A stretch of 64,000 nt of DNA from Thermithiobacillus plumbiphilus (GCF_038070005.1 NZ_JBBPCO010000001.1:86631-150630), one strand, 5' to 3'; counted from the stretch's first letter, positions 15,813-24,903 are shown. Notes: generated by a model from the letters alone, not told the origin. Translations and numbers: made by a program.

Positions 15813-17054
15813 ATGGGCAATTCGATCGTCAGCATCAATGGACAGAACTCTTCGACGGATGCGCTAAGCCCCAAGCAGTGGGAAGGGCTGGCCAAGGTAA
15901 GTGAATGGGCTTTTCATATCGATAGCCTGCTCACGCTTGCCAAGGACGTTTTGACCGAGTTGCCCGAGGCGGTGGACGAGGACAAGGTCATTGCCGCCTT
16001 CCGGCCCAAGCTGCTGGCGCTGCGGGAAACCGCCCAGGAAGCCCTGGACCTGCTGCACATCGATGACGCCGCGCATGCCAATGAGCGCGTGCAGGAAATG
16101 CTGCGTTCACTCAAGCGCGCCCAGCTCGATGTCGTAATGCCCGAACTGCTCGATACCCTGAGCGCCCTGCACGAAAGCGGCATGCTCAGCCGGGTACAGG
16201 TGCTGTTGCGCGCAAGCGCCGGCCTGCCCCAGGGCGAGTCACTCCAGGCCCTGGTCGACAAGGTCGGCGCGCTGCAGGCGCAGGCGCCTTACTGGATCGA
16301 CACCGTCAAGCAGTTGATCACGGTCGTGGGGGATCAGGTCGTGGCCCTGAACCTGCCCGATAAGGTGGATGAGCTGCAGGAAGCTGCTGACCAGTGGCTC
16401 AAGATTGCCATGCGCGTGAAGGCCCTGGCCCAGGGCGATGCCGAGGACATGGCCGGCCGCATGAATGGCTTGCTGGATCAGGCAGACTACTGGAGCGCCC
16501 AGCTCGGCATCGTGCTCGGCACGCTCAAGGACATGGCGCCGGAAGCCATGCAGAGCCTGGACGTCGCGACTGTCATGGAACAGGTCAAGACCGCCTCTGC
16601 CGAGTGGCTCGCGATTGCCCAGGACGGCCAGACCCTGCTGATTGGCGATGCCCCGGATCTGGCCGAGCGAGTCCGCCGCATGCTGGCCGGGGTGCGTGCC
16701 GCCCATCTGGACGAAATGCTGCCGGATCTGATCAACATCGCCGGCGCCGTGCACCGTAGCGGTCTGCTCAAGCGCGCCAATACCGCCATCACCGCGATCC
16801 AGCCCTATATGCCTTCAGATGCCGAACTGCAGCGTTGGATCGATGAAGGCATGGTGCTGGCCACGCGCTATCAGCCGCAGGTAGGCATCGCCATGAACGC
16901 CCTGGCCCAGGCCCAGGATGAAATGAAGGGCATCGAGAACAAGACCGGTGGCTTCATGGGCCTGATGCGGATGATCTTTTCCAAGGATACCCAGTACGTG
17001 CTGCGTTTCCTGATCCGCTTCTTCTATAACGACCTGAAGATGCAGAAGAAGTAA
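15813..17054 (+). CDS. Internally duplicated helical protein, DUF1641-like
   Basis: Soluble, nearly all-helical protein of 413 residues with no signal peptide. Two related halves are visible: ERVQEMLRSLKRAQLDVVMP, then ELLDTLSALHESGMLSR, near residues 90-130, and ERVRRMLAGVRAAHLDEMLP, then DLINIAGAVHRSGLLKR, near 288-325. A second pair, YWIDTVKQLI and YWSAQLGIVL, lies between. The helix pattern around LxxLxxLHxSGxL resembles DUF1641 proteins. The basic C-terminus (FFYNDLKMQKK) could contact membrane or nucleic acid. Function unknown. A hairpin terminator follows and separates it from the convergent KDO-transferase-like gene. Confidence 0.7.
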   Translation: MGNSIVSINGQNSSTDALSPKQWEGLAKVSEWAFHIDSLLTLAKDVLTELPEAVDEDKVIAAFRPKLLALRETAQEALDLLHIDDAAHANERVQEMLRSLKRAQLDVVMPELLDTLSALHESGMLSRVQVLLRASAGLPQGESLQALVDKVGALQAQAPYWIDTVKQLITVVGDQVVALNLPDKVDELQEAADQWLKIAMRVKALAQGDAEDMAGRMNGLLDQADYWSAQLGIVLGTLKDMAPEAMQSLDVATVMEQVKTASAEWLAIAQDGQTLLIGDAPDLAERVRRMLAGVRAAHLDEMLPDLINIAGAVHRSGLLKRANTAITAIQPYMPSDAELQRWIDEGMVLATRYQPQVGIAMNALAQAQDEMKGIENKTGGFMGLMRMIFSKDTQYVLRFLIRFFYNDLKMQKK

Positions 17055-17074
17055 GCGCTGAGACTGGAAATGAG

Positions 17075-17100
17075 CAGCCCCCGAAAGGGGGCTGTCTGGT
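17075..17100. terminator. Bidirectional terminator between convergent genes
   Basis: Stem CAGCCCCC (17075-17082), loop GAAA, stem GGGGGCTG (17087-17094), then a T-rich tail. It lies between the stops of the genes at 17054 (+) and 17101 (-) and could serve both. Confidence 0.75.
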
Positions 17101-17709
17101 TTAGCGGCCTGCCAGTTGCGGGTTCTTCGCCAGCCATTCCGCCGCGCGCCGGGCATGCGCTCTGGCGTCTTCGGGATCGGTGATCCAGGGTCTCGCAAGC
17201 TCCACCACTTCCTCCAGCGTGTTGGCGGCCACGGCACCACCGGCTTCCAGCAGGCCCCGCTTGAATGCGCTCTCCGGCATGGCCGGCCCAAGTATCAGCG
17301 GGCAGTTGGCCTCGATGGGCGAGACGAGATCCACTTCGCCGCCTGCCAGCGTCCCACCCGGAATGCAGAAGTTCGCGCAGGGGTAGAAAGCTTCAATCAT
17401 GCCCGGCGTCTCTATGAAATAGACCCGGGTTTTCAGGGGCGCAAAGCTGGTTGCCAGCCGTCCATGACGGATGGTCTGCAGATGGTATTTCAGACTGTCA
17501 CGATAGACGGGTTCAAACCGCTCCTCCCGGTCAGGCGCGATGATCATCAGCCCCATCTTGACGCGCATCAGCGCGCCGAAAAGTCGATAGGCAAGGGCAT
17601 CCTCCCCCTCGTGCAGGTTGGCAAAGTAGCCGATCCAGCGCCTGGCATCTCGTTGCTCCTTGAATCGGCTGCAGAGGCCCTCAAGTCGTTGTTCCTGAGC
17701 TTGGTCCAT
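17101..17709 (-). CDS. KDO transferase C-terminal half (WaaA/KdtA-like), stand-alone
   Basis: Protein of 202 residues resembling the donor-binding, C-terminal GT-B half of 3-deoxy-D-manno-octulosonate transferase. It shows ANLHEGEDALAYRLFGALM near residue 30, MIIAPDREERFEPV, FIETPGMIEAFYPCANFCIP, a glycine-rich GGTLAGGE, LILGPAMPESAFKR, and EAGGAVAANTLEEVVEL. Full WaaA is about 420 residues, and the N-terminal acceptor and membrane half is absent. The frame is clean and the start has a plausible Shine-Dalgarno (acgggga). It may be a free-standing glycosyltransferase-fold protein or a fixed truncation. Activity is doubtful without the N-terminal domain. Confidence 0.6.
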   Translation of the reverse strand: MDQAQEQRLEGLCSRFKEQRDARRWIGYFANLHEGEDALAYRLFGALMRVKMGLMIIAPDREERFEPVYRDSLKYHLQTIRHGRLATSFAPLKTRVYFIETPGMIEAFYPCANFCIPGGTLAGGEVDLVSPIEANCPLILGPAMPESAFKRGLLEAGGAVAANTLEEVVELARPWITDPEDARAHARRAAEWLAKNPQLAGR

Positions 17710-17951
17710 AGATCCCCGTCAAAAAATTGATAGATTTCTTTTCATGCCAGCGGCAAGCAGGTACATTAGGATAACACGGGTACAGCTTCAACTGCTGGCG
17801 GGACCTTGCCCCCTGGCGGAAATCCGCTATATTTTGTGCAGTGTTTCACCATGACTCCTGGCAGCTCGGCTCGCTTGAGGCGAACCCGTGCCAGGGTGTT
17901 CCTGTGTCCTGAGGGCCTGATGCCCGTCAGGATATCGTCAAAAGGATTTTC

Positions 17952-18656
17952 ATGTCTTCAGCAGCTCCCCTGCGCATCAAGGCAGACCGTTTCCTGTTTC
18001 CTGTGATTTTCCCTGTCTCCGCCGACATGGCCGCCCTGCGCGACGCCCTGCGCGAAAAGCTGGCCATGGCCGGGGACTTCCTGCGTAGCGCCAGTCTGGT
18101 ACTGGATCTTGGCGAATGGCAGAGTGTCAATGCCCAGAGCTTTGCGACCCTCCTGCAGTTCATCGAGGCCGAGGGCCTGCACATCATTGGCTTGCGTAAT
18201 GCCCCGGAAACGCTGGCGGCGCGGGCTCGGGCCCAGGGCATCACCCTGCTGCATGCCGCCCGCCAGGCCGAGCCGGAAGTGGCGCCCGAGCCGCAGGCGG
18301 CAGCGCCAGTGCCGGTCCAGGGCGCGCTTGTGCTCGAACAGCCAGTACGCTCTGGCCAGCAGGTTTATGCCCGGGGCCGGGATCTGGTTGCTTTGCAGGG
18401 CGTGAACATCGGCGCCGAAGTGCTCGCCGATGGCAACATCTTTGTATATGGCCGTCTCGCAGGGCGTGCCCTGGCCGGAGCTGTCGGCGATGCCGGGGCA
18501 CGCATTTTCGCGACCCAACTCGCGTTGCCGCAGCTGATTTCCATTGCCGGCAACTTCATGCTTTCCGACCACCCGCTGGTGGGGCAGCATGAGGGCAAGA
18601 GCGTGAGTATCCGCTTGCAGTCGGAAGATCTTGTATTCGAACCTTTGGGGTATTGA
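17952..18656 (+). CDS. minC: Septum site-determining protein MinC
   Basis: Inhibitor of FtsZ assembly away from midcell, 234 residues. The N-terminal FtsZ-binding domain spans about 1-105. A proline/alanine linker follows, then the C-terminal right-handed beta-helix dimerisation domain (VRSGQQVYARGRDLVALQGV, GAEVLADGNIFVYGRLAGRA) that binds MinD. The Shine-Dalgarno aaaggat precedes the ATG. First gene of minCDE; the 242-base gap upstream holds its promoter. Confidence 0.95.
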   Translation: MSSAAPLRIKADRFLFPVIFPVSADMAALRDALREKLAMAGDFLRSASLVLDLGEWQSVNAQSFATLLQFIEAEGLHIIGLRNAPETLAARARAQGITLLHAARQAEPEVAPEPQAAAPVPVQGALVLEQPVRSGQQVYARGRDLVALQGVNIGAEVLADGNIFVYGRLAGRALAGAVGDAGARIFATQLALPQLISIAGNFMLSDHPLVGQHEGKSVSIRLQSEDLVFEPLGY

Positions 18657-18660
18657 CAGT

Positions 18661-19470
18661 ATGGCAAGAGTGATTGTTGTGACATCGGGAAAGGGTGGCG
18701 TCGGCAAGACGACCACCAGTGCTAACATAGCCTTTGAACTGGCGCGGCGGGGGCATCCGACCTGCGTGGTGGACTTTGACATCGGTTTGCGGAATCTCGA
18801 TCTGGTGCTCGGTTGCGAGCGCCGGGTGGTCTATGACCTGGTGAACGTCCTGCAGGGCGAGGCGCGTCTGAGCCAGGCCCTGATCCGCGACAAGCGCGAG
18901 AAGAATCTGGCCATCCTGCCGGCCTCGCAGACCAAGAACAAGGATGTGCTGACCCTCGATGGTGTAGGGCGCATCATTGCCGAACTGGCCGAAGAGTTCA
19001 GCTACATCGTCTGCGATTCTCCCGCCGGCATCGAGCAGGGTGCCATGCACGCCATGTACTATGCCGATGACGCCTTCGTGGTCGTCAATCCGGAAGTTTC
19101 CTCCGTGCGCGATGCCGACCGCATGATCGGGCTGCTGACGGCAAAGTCGCGGCGGGCGCAGATGGGCGAGCCGCCAATCAAGGAATACCTGCTGGTGACC
19201 CGTTATCAGCCCAAGCGGGTGGCCGAAGGGGAGATGCTGTCGGCGGACGATATCATCGATACCCTGCGCATCAAGCTGCTGGGTGTCATCCCCGAATCCT
19301 CGGACGTGCTACAGGCCTCCAATTCCGGCGAACCGGTGGTGCAGAGCAAGAGCCAGGCCGGCGAGGCCTACAAGGACATCGTCGGGCGTTATCTCGGCGA
19401 AGACGTTCCCTTGCGTTTCATGAACGTCGAGGGCGGTTTCTTTTCCCGACTCTTCAAGTGGGGTAAGTGA
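18661..19470 (+). CDS. minD: Septum site-determining ATPase MinD
   Basis: Membrane-binding ParA/MinD ATPase of 269 residues that carries MinC to the poles. The deviant Walker A GKGGVGKTT is at 10-18, preceded by RVIVVTS. VDFDIGLRNLDL and SPAGIEQGA follow, and the C-terminal amphipathic membrane-targeting helix is GFFSRLFKWGK. The start is four bases after minC. Confidence 0.97.
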   Translation: MARVIVVTSGKGGVGKTTTSANIAFELARRGHPTCVVDFDIGLRNLDLVLGCERRVVYDLVNVLQGEARLSQALIRDKREKNLAILPASQTKNKDVLTLDGVGRIIAELAEEFSYIVCDSPAGIEQGAMHAMYYADDAFVVVNPEVSSVRDADRMIGLLTAKSRRAQMGEPPIKEYLLVTRYQPKRVAEGEMLSADDIIDTLRIKLLGVIPESSDVLQASNSGEPVVQSKSQAGEAYKDIVGRYLGEDVPLRFMNVEGGFFSRLFKWGK

Positions 19471-19754
19471 TGGGTATCCTCGATTTCATTTTCCAGAAGC
19501 CAAAGACGGCCACGGTGGCCAAGGAGCGCCTGCAGATCATCCTGGCGCATGAGCGCGGGGTGGGGGATCGTGCCATCGACGCCGACTTCATCCCGCGCAT
19601 GCAGCAGGAAATCCTGGAGGTCGTGACGCGCTATCTGCCCATCAGCAAGGATGACGTGAATATCAATCTGGCACGCCAGGGGTCCGTGGAGATCTTCGAG
19701 CTGAATGTTTCCCTGAATGCCGCCGCGGAAGAGAAGGCCCGGTCCGGTCGCTGA
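19470..19754 (+). CDS. minE: Cell division topological specificity factor MinE
   Basis: Ninety-four residues; stimulates MinD ATPase and drives pole-to-pole oscillation. It starts MGILDFIF (membrane-targeting), followed by the MinD-contact helix AKERLQIILAHER and the dimerisation domain. The ATG at 19470 shares one base with the minD stop (TGATG), so translation is coupled. A GTG three bases earlier is also possible. Confidence 0.95.
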   Translation: MGILDFIFQKPKTATVAKERLQIILAHERGVGDRAIDADFIPRMQQEILEVVTRYLPISKDDVNINLARQGSVEIFELNVSLNAAAEEKARSGR

Positions 19755-19817
19755 TCCCGGTGGCATGATGCATCAGTCAGCGCCCGGTAGCCTGCGCTAA
19801 CCGAAAAAGGACCAGCT

Positions 19818-21290
19818 ATGCTGCGCGTTCTCTTTGTCAGCTCTGAAATGATGCCCCTGTCAAAGACGGGTGGCCTGGGCGATGTGTCCTTCTCACTGCC
19901 GGCAGCGCTGCGGCGGCTTGGGCATGACGTTCGCGTGCTCACGCCTTTTTATGGTTCGGTGCTGCAGGCCGGGATCGGTACCGGAGACCTGGTGGCAGCT
20001 CTGCCGATGCCGGGCTTCTCGGAACCGGTGGAACTGCGCCTGTACGTCGATCCAAGGCATGGCGTGCCGATCTACCTGCTCAACTATCCCCCCTATTACC
20101 TGCGTTACGGCAATATCTACCAGGACCCTTTCGGCAAGGACTGGTCCGACAATGACCTGCGTTTTGCGCTGCTCTCCCGGATTGGTCAGGAGATAGCACA
20201 GGCGCGGGTCAGCGAGCTTGACTGGCGGCCGCAGGTGGTGCATGCCAATGACTGGCAGAGCGGATTGCTGCCTTATCTGCTGGAGCTCGAAGCGCGTGTG
20301 GGCGCGAGTCGCCCGGCGACACTGTTCACCGTGCACAACCTGGCCTATCAGGGCATCTTCCCGCCCTCTAGCGTGGCAAAACTGGGCCTGCCGCCAGCGG
20401 ATTTCCACCCGCTGGGCACGGAGTACTACGGTCAGTTCTCCTTCATGAAAACCGCACTGCTCTACGCCGACCGGATCACGACCGTGAGCCCGACTTATGC
20501 CCGCGAAATTCAGACCAAGGCCTATGGCATGGGACTGGAAGGTCTGCTGCAGGCCCGATCAGGCGTGCTTTCCGGCATTCTCAACGGCATCGACGCCGAA
20601 TACTGGAATCCGGCGCAGGATTCCAATCTGCCGGCCACTTACAGCGCGGCTGACCTGGCTGGCAAGCAGACCTGCAAGGCGGCCCTGCAGCAGGAAATGG
20701 GGCTGCCCGTCGATGCGAATCGCCTGCTGTTCGGATCAGTGGGCCGGCTGGTCACGCAAAAGGGGATGGATCTCGTTGCCGATGCCCTGCCTGCCATGCT
20801 GCGCGAATCCGGTGGACAGTTCGTGCTGCTGGGCAGTGGTGACCGCGAGCTTGAAAGTCGTTTCCAGGCCCTGGCTCAGGAGTACCCGGAGCAGGTTGCG
20901 GTCAGGCTGGGCTACGATGAGGGCCTGGCACACCGGATCGAAGCGGGGCTGGACCTCTTTCTCATGCCCTCGCGGTTCGAGCCCTGCGGCCTGAACCAGA
21001 TGTACAGCCTTGCCTACGGCACATTGCCGCTGGTCCGGCGTACTGGCGGGCTGGCCGATACCGTGATCGACGCCAGTCCCGTGGCCCTGGCTGATGGGAC
21101 CGCCAATGGTTTCGTTTTTGAGGATGCAAGTAGCGTCGCTCTGCTGGAGGCCTTTTCGCACGCCGTTTCGACTTACTCGAAACCCGATCTCTGGCGTCAG
21201 TTGCAACAGCGCGGGATGACCCAGGATTTCAGCTGGGATCGCGCGGCCCAGCAGTACGCGCATCTCTATAGCCAGATCATCCGCTTCTAG
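19818..21290 (+). CDS. glgA: Glycogen synthase, ADP-glucose type
   Basis: GT5 glucosyltransferase of 490 residues that elongates alpha-1,4-glucan from ADP-glucose. The N-terminal motif SKTGGLGDV is the ADP-glucose loop. Others are HANDWQSGLLPY, TVHNLAYQG and the C-terminal SRFEPCGLNQMYSLAYGTLP. Shine-Dalgarno aaaagga precedes the ATG. It sits alone between minE and a PPK2 gene; other glycogen-related genes lie at 36075-39396. Confidence 0.96.
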   Translation: MLRVLFVSSEMMPLSKTGGLGDVSFSLPAALRRLGHDVRVLTPFYGSVLQAGIGTGDLVAALPMPGFSEPVELRLYVDPRHGVPIYLLNYPPYYLRYGNIYQDPFGKDWSDNDLRFALLSRIGQEIAQARVSELDWRPQVVHANDWQSGLLPYLLELEARVGASRPATLFTVHNLAYQGIFPPSSVAKLGLPPADFHPLGTEYYGQFSFMKTALLYADRITTVSPTYAREIQTKAYGMGLEGLLQARSGVLSGILNGIDAEYWNPAQDSNLPATYSAADLAGKQTCKAALQQEMGLPVDANRLLFGSVGRLVTQKGMDLVADALPAMLRESGGQFVLLGSGDRELESRFQALAQEYPEQVAVRLGYDEGLAHRIEAGLDLFLMPSRFEPCGLNQMYSLAYGTLPLVRRTGGLADTVIDASPVALADGTANGFVFEDASSVALLEAFSHAVSTYSKPDLWRQLQQRGMTQDFSWDRAAQQYAHLYSQIIRF

Positions 21291-21401
21291 GCAGGCCCAA
21301 AGACGCTGTGCATTTCAGCGAAAACCGGCTATTTCTTGGAGGTCTGAACCAAGCCCAGGCACGCGAGCCTTGATGCGTTGTAGCAGAGGAGATGGTGCTG
21401 C

Positions 21402-22166
21402 ATGGATAAGCCGGAGATTCTGCCACGTCTTGACCAGATCGACCCCGCATTTACCGGGGATATGGACAAGGCCGAGGCCCAGGACTGTCTTACCGACTTT
21501 CGCAGCCGCTTGCTGCATCTGCACGAACTGCTGTATGCCGACCGACGTTACGCTGTGCTGGTCATCCTGCAGGGCATGGACACCTCGGGCAAGGACGGCA
21601 CCCTGCGTCACGTGCTTTCTGGCCTGAATCCCGTGGGCACCCGCGTCTTTTCCTTCAAGACGCCCAACGATGAGGAACGCGCTCATGACTACCTGTGGCG
21701 CGTTCATCGGAACGTGCCGCCCCGTGGCAGCATCGGTGTCTTCAACCGTTCGCATTATGAGGACGTGGTGATTACCTATGTGCACGGGCAGATCGATGAG
21801 GCCGAGCGTAATCAGCGACTCGAGCAGATCCGCAACTTTGAATCCTACCTGGTGCAGAACCGGATCGTGCTGCTGAAATTCTTCTTGCACATATCCCGCG
21901 AGGAGCAGGGCGAGCGGCTGGCCGCCCGGATACGCAATCCGGAAAAGATGTGGAAACTTTCCGCGTCCGATCTGTCCGAAAGGCCGCACTGGGACAAATA
22001 TCAACTGGCGTATAATGAAGCCCTGCAGGCCACGCACACCGCGGATGCGCCGTGGATCATCGTGCCGGCCGACCGCAAGTGGTACCGAAACTGCGTGATC
22101 GCCCGTCAGCTGGCGCTGGCCCTGGAAAGTCTCGACCTGCGCTGGCCGGATGCCCCGGTACCCTGA
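21402..22166 (+). CDS. ppk2: Polyphosphate kinase 2 family protein
   Basis: PPK2-type phosphotransferase of 254 residues that moves phosphate between polyphosphate and nucleotides. Walker A-like GMDTSGKDGT is near 58-67. FNRSHYEDVV is the Walker B region, and ADRKWYRN at the end is typical of single-domain PPK2. One-domain length and sequence suggest the ADP/AMP-phosphorylating classes, but the subclass cannot be set by eye. Next to glgA, it points to energy-storage metabolism. Confidence 0.9.
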   Translation: MDKPEILPRLDQIDPAFTGDMDKAEAQDCLTDFRSRLLHLHELLYADRRYAVLVILQGMDTSGKDGTLRHVLSGLNPVGTRVFSFKTPNDEERAHDYLWRVHRNVPPRGSIGVFNRSHYEDVVITYVHGQIDEAERNQRLEQIRNFESYLVQNRIVLLKFFLHISREEQGERLAARIRNPEKMWKLSASDLSERPHWDKYQLAYNEALQATHTADAPWIIVPADRKWYRNCVIARQLALALESLDLRWPDAPVP

Positions 22167-22233
22167 GTGAGCGCCATGACGCTGGTCCGGATCGCGGCCT
22201 GCATGGGTATGAATCATTTTTTCAAGGGACTCG

Positions 22234-22920
22234 ATGGATCACATGAATACCGCTTTCCTTCATAATATTTTCGGGATGATCCTGCTGCTGTTGATGAGCG
22301 CCACTGCCTTGCATGCAGAGACCACTCCCCAGGTGCAAACGCCGATGGTGCAAAAGGTCGCGCCCGTGACGCTGCCGCCGGTCGAGCCGGCCAAACCCTT
22401 GCCCTGGCCGGACCTGCAGGTACCTGCGGATGCCCATGGCAAGCCCTGGATCCTGATCGATACCCGTCAGCAGATTCTGGAGATACGCCGAGACAGGGCA
22501 CTGCTCAAACGGTTTGGCTATGTGGCGATAGGGCGTGGTGGCGCTGCGCCATTGCGTCGAATGGGGGATGGAAAAACCCCGCTGGGTACCTATCATATCG
22601 CCTGGATCAACGATGACAGCCGCTTCCACATCTTCTTCGGTCTGGATTTTCCGAATGGTGCCGATCTGGCGCGTGCCTACCAGAACAGCATGATCAACCG
22701 GGAGGTCTATGGCCGCAACATGATGCGGGTTGAAAGGGGGATGGCTCCGATGCAGAATACGGCACTTGGTGGGTCGATCGGGATTCATGGTCTGGGGCCA
22801 CGCGATGTCAATCTCCACCGCCGCTATAACTGGACGGATGGCTGCATTGCCCTGGACAATGAGGAAGTCGAGGAACTTGCCAGCTGGGTCGAGATCGGAA
22901 CCACCGTCGTTATCCGATGA
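22234..22920 (+). CDS. L,D-transpeptidase (YkuD domain), periplasmic
   Basis: Cell-wall cross-linking or lipoprotein-attachment enzyme of 228 residues. An N-terminal signal sequence (NIFGMILLLLMSATALHAE) precedes a YkuD domain at about 70-228. The catalytic region has the upstream histidine in GIHGLGP and the nucleophile in NWTDGCIALDNEE, the TDGC variant of the SHGC motif. Shine-Dalgarno aaggga lies just before the ATG at 22234; a second ATG nine bases on is possible. It is followed by an Lpp-like gene and a second L,D-transpeptidase. Confidence 0.9.
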   Translation: MDHMNTAFLHNIFGMILLLLMSATALHAETTPQVQTPMVQKVAPVTLPPVEPAKPLPWPDLQVPADAHGKPWILIDTRQQILEIRRDRALLKRFGYVAIGRGGAAPLRRMGDGKTPLGTYHIAWINDDSRFHIFFGLDFPNGADLARAYQNSMINREVYGRNMMRVERGMAPMQNTALGGSIGIHGLGPRDVNLHRRYNWTDGCIALDNEEVEELASWVEIGTTVVIR

Positions 22921-23057
22921 AGGGTTGATATGCTATTGACCCTATTTGCAGTATCTTCATTGATTCAGACCTTTGGCGGATGTCAGAATCAAAGGCTGGA
23001 AAGAGGAAGGCTGTGCGCCTACACTCAACTTGCTGCTAACACATAAGGAGAAATACC

Positions 23058-23405
23058 ATGAGGAAAATGCTGGTAAATGGGTTGAAACTGTCTGCTATCC
23101 TCCTGCCCATGGGACTGGCCGCATGCGCATCGACGGGTGATCTGCGCCGCGTCGAAGCCACTGCCAATACCGCCAAGACCACGGCGGAGCAGGCCAACCA
23201 GACCGCCAACACCGCCCAGTCCACTGCCAACGAGGCACTGAACCGCGCCAACACCGCCCAGACCACTGCCAATGACGCAGTGAACCGGGTCAACCAGATT
23301 CAGCAGCAGATGGCTTCCCAGCCGCAGCCCCAGATGGGTGGCAACATGGGTGGCAGCATGGGCGGCGGTTCCGAAGGCAGCTTCGACCGCTCCATGCGCA
23401 AGTAA
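23058..23405 (+). CDS. Lpp/OprI-like outer-membrane murein lipoprotein
   Basis: Lipoprotein of 115 residues. The signal peptide ends in lipobox GLAAC with C23. An alanine-zipper coiled coil of repeated TANTAxTTAxxA units (about 30-90) follows, as in Lpp and OprI. Unlike those, a glutamine/methionine/glycine-rich linker comes before the end. The last residues, MRK, give a C-terminal lysine, the residue L,D-transpeptidases join to peptidoglycan in Braun lipoprotein. Shine-Dalgarno aaggaga; strong terminator after the stop. The flanking L,D-transpeptidases fit such attachment. Confidence 0.85.
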   Translation: MRKMLVNGLKLSAILLPMGLAACASTGDLRRVEATANTAKTTAEQANQTANTAQSTANEALNRANTAQTTANDAVNRVNQIQQQMASQPQPQMGGNMGGSMGGGSEGSFDRSMRK

Positions 23406-23422
23406 GCCGCTTACAACGGCAA

Positions 23423-23451
23423 AAGCCCCGCAGATTCTGCGGGGCTTTTTT
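23423..23451 (+). terminator. Rho-independent terminator after the lipoprotein gene
   Basis: Stem AAGCCCCGCAG (23423-23433), loop ATT, complementary stem to 23447, followed by T residues. It is 18 bases beyond the stop codon. Confidence 0.9.
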
Positions 23452-23492
23452 GTGCCTTGGGTCCGGCAGGCGGGCCCGAAGGCCCGCGCGCC

Positions 23493-24809
23493 TCAGCCTT
23501 TCCTGTCCTTCACGATGGACTGGCCGGTTTTCTGGTTGCCGCCCAGCGGGGCCATGACCTGGGCCGTTACCTCCAGATTGGTGTTGATGCGACGGCTGGC
23601 TTTCAGCGCCTCTGCACGATTACTGTAGGGACCTGAGAGGACCTGATAGGCGCCGCCATCCTGAGTGGCCATCGCCGGGATCGGCGGGCCCAGGTGCCTG
23701 AGCATGGCGGCAAGCCTGTAAGCGTTTTCCTGATTATCCAGGCCCCCCACCTTGATGAACCACTTGCCGGTCACCTCCGCCAGACTCGGCTCATGCGCGT
23801 CATCCCGCTTGGCCAGATTGGGAGAGGGTTCGAGCTGGTTCAGGGCCAGCAATTCCTCGTCAATGGACGGCGTATTGACGGAGACCGTCATGGGTATGCC
23901 GATATGGCGGGAAGCAACTTCCGTTGCCTTGTCCCAGTTCACCACCTTGCGGTCCTTGGCGGCATCCAGAATGATGTTCACCATCGGCGTGAGATTGACG
24001 CCCTTCTTCGCGTCTTCTTCTAGTGGCTGATGTGTTTCCAGGTAGATCTTGTCACCCAGCCAGCCCGCCTTGTAGGGGTGATTGATGATGCGTACCGGTG
24101 TACCCACCGGGATATCCTTGAACAAGCCCTCGATGTCCTCTGGATAGAGCTGGATGCAACCATGGCTGATCCGCCGGCCAATGCCGAAGGGCTTGTTGGT
24201 ACCGTGGATGAGATAGCCCGGGATGCCCAGTGGCATGGCATAGTTGCCCAGCGGATTATCGGGCCCGGCCGGTACGACGCGGGGCAGGGGATCACCCTTC
24301 TCGGCATGCTCTTTCTGGATGGACTGCGGCACGTACCATTTGGGATTGGCCCGCTTGGAGGCCACCTTGGTTTCGCCAAGCGGCGTCGACCACCCCTCGC
24401 GGCCGATCCCGACCGGGTGGGTGACGACCACCGGAGTCTGCCCGGCCTTGGCCTTCGGGAAGAAATAGAGCCGCATCTCGGCTATGTTGAGCACGATGCC
24501 CTGGCGTTTCCCCTCGGGCAGGATGAACTGGGTTGGCAGCAGGATCCGGGTCCCAGGCTTGGGCAGCCAGGGATCGACACCGGGGTTGGCCTTGACGATT
24601 TCGTCGTAGCCCAGATCGTAGCTGCGGGCGATATCGAGCAGGGTGTCCTTCTCGCGGGTGATGATGATCTGCGGCTTGCCAACGACGTCCTCGCCTGCCG
24701 GTGGCAAGGCAAAGGTTTCGGCATCAGCGGGTACGGCAGCCAGTGTGGCAAGCGTCAGACTGCAGGCTATCGACAATCGTATTGAAAGTGAAAGTTTCTG
24801 TCCGAGCAA
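23493..24809 (-). CDS. L,D-transpeptidase with LysM and SPOR domains
   Basis: Periplasmic peptidoglycan enzyme. I chose TTG at the complement of 24807-24809: aaaagga stands seven bases before it and the product then begins MLGQKLSLSIRL with a clean signal peptide ending PADA-ETF. An ATG at 24977 would add 56 residues without family character. Domains: LysM at about 45-90 (REKDTLLDIARSYDLGYDEI), YkuD at about 105-240 with HGTNKPFGIGRRISHGCIQL (catalytic Cys in SHGC), and a C-terminal SPOR domain near 360-425 (WFIKVGGLDNQENAYRLAAM). SPOR binds denuded septal glycan, so action at division sites is plausible. It converges on the lipoprotein gene. Confidence 0.88.
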   Translation of the reverse strand: MLGQKLSLSIRLSIACSLTLATLAAVPADAETFALPPAGEDVVGKPQIIITREKDTLLDIARSYDLGYDEIVKANPGVDPWLPKPGTRILLPTQFILPEGKRQGIVLNIAEMRLYFFPKAKAGQTPVVVTHPVGIGREGWSTPLGETKVASKRANPKWYVPQSIQKEHAEKGDPLPRVVPAGPDNPLGNYAMPLGIPGYLIHGTNKPFGIGRRISHGCIQLYPEDIEGLFKDIPVGTPVRIINHPYKAGWLGDKIYLETHQPLEEDAKKGVNLTPMVNIILDAAKDRKVVNWDKATEVASRHIGIPMTVSVNTPSIDEELLALNQLEPSPNLAKRDDAHEPSLAEVTGKWFIKVGGLDNQENAYRLAAMLRHLGPPIPAMATQDGGAYQVLSGPYSNRAEALKASRRINTNLEVTAQVMAPLGGNQKTGQSIVKDRKG

Positions 24810-24903
24810 CGTATGTTCCTTTTCAGTGATCTTGTGGAGATGCGTGATAACGCAAGACCCTTCCTCAAGGCGTGGCTTAACAGCTCTTCTACCTGGGTAT
24901 TTG

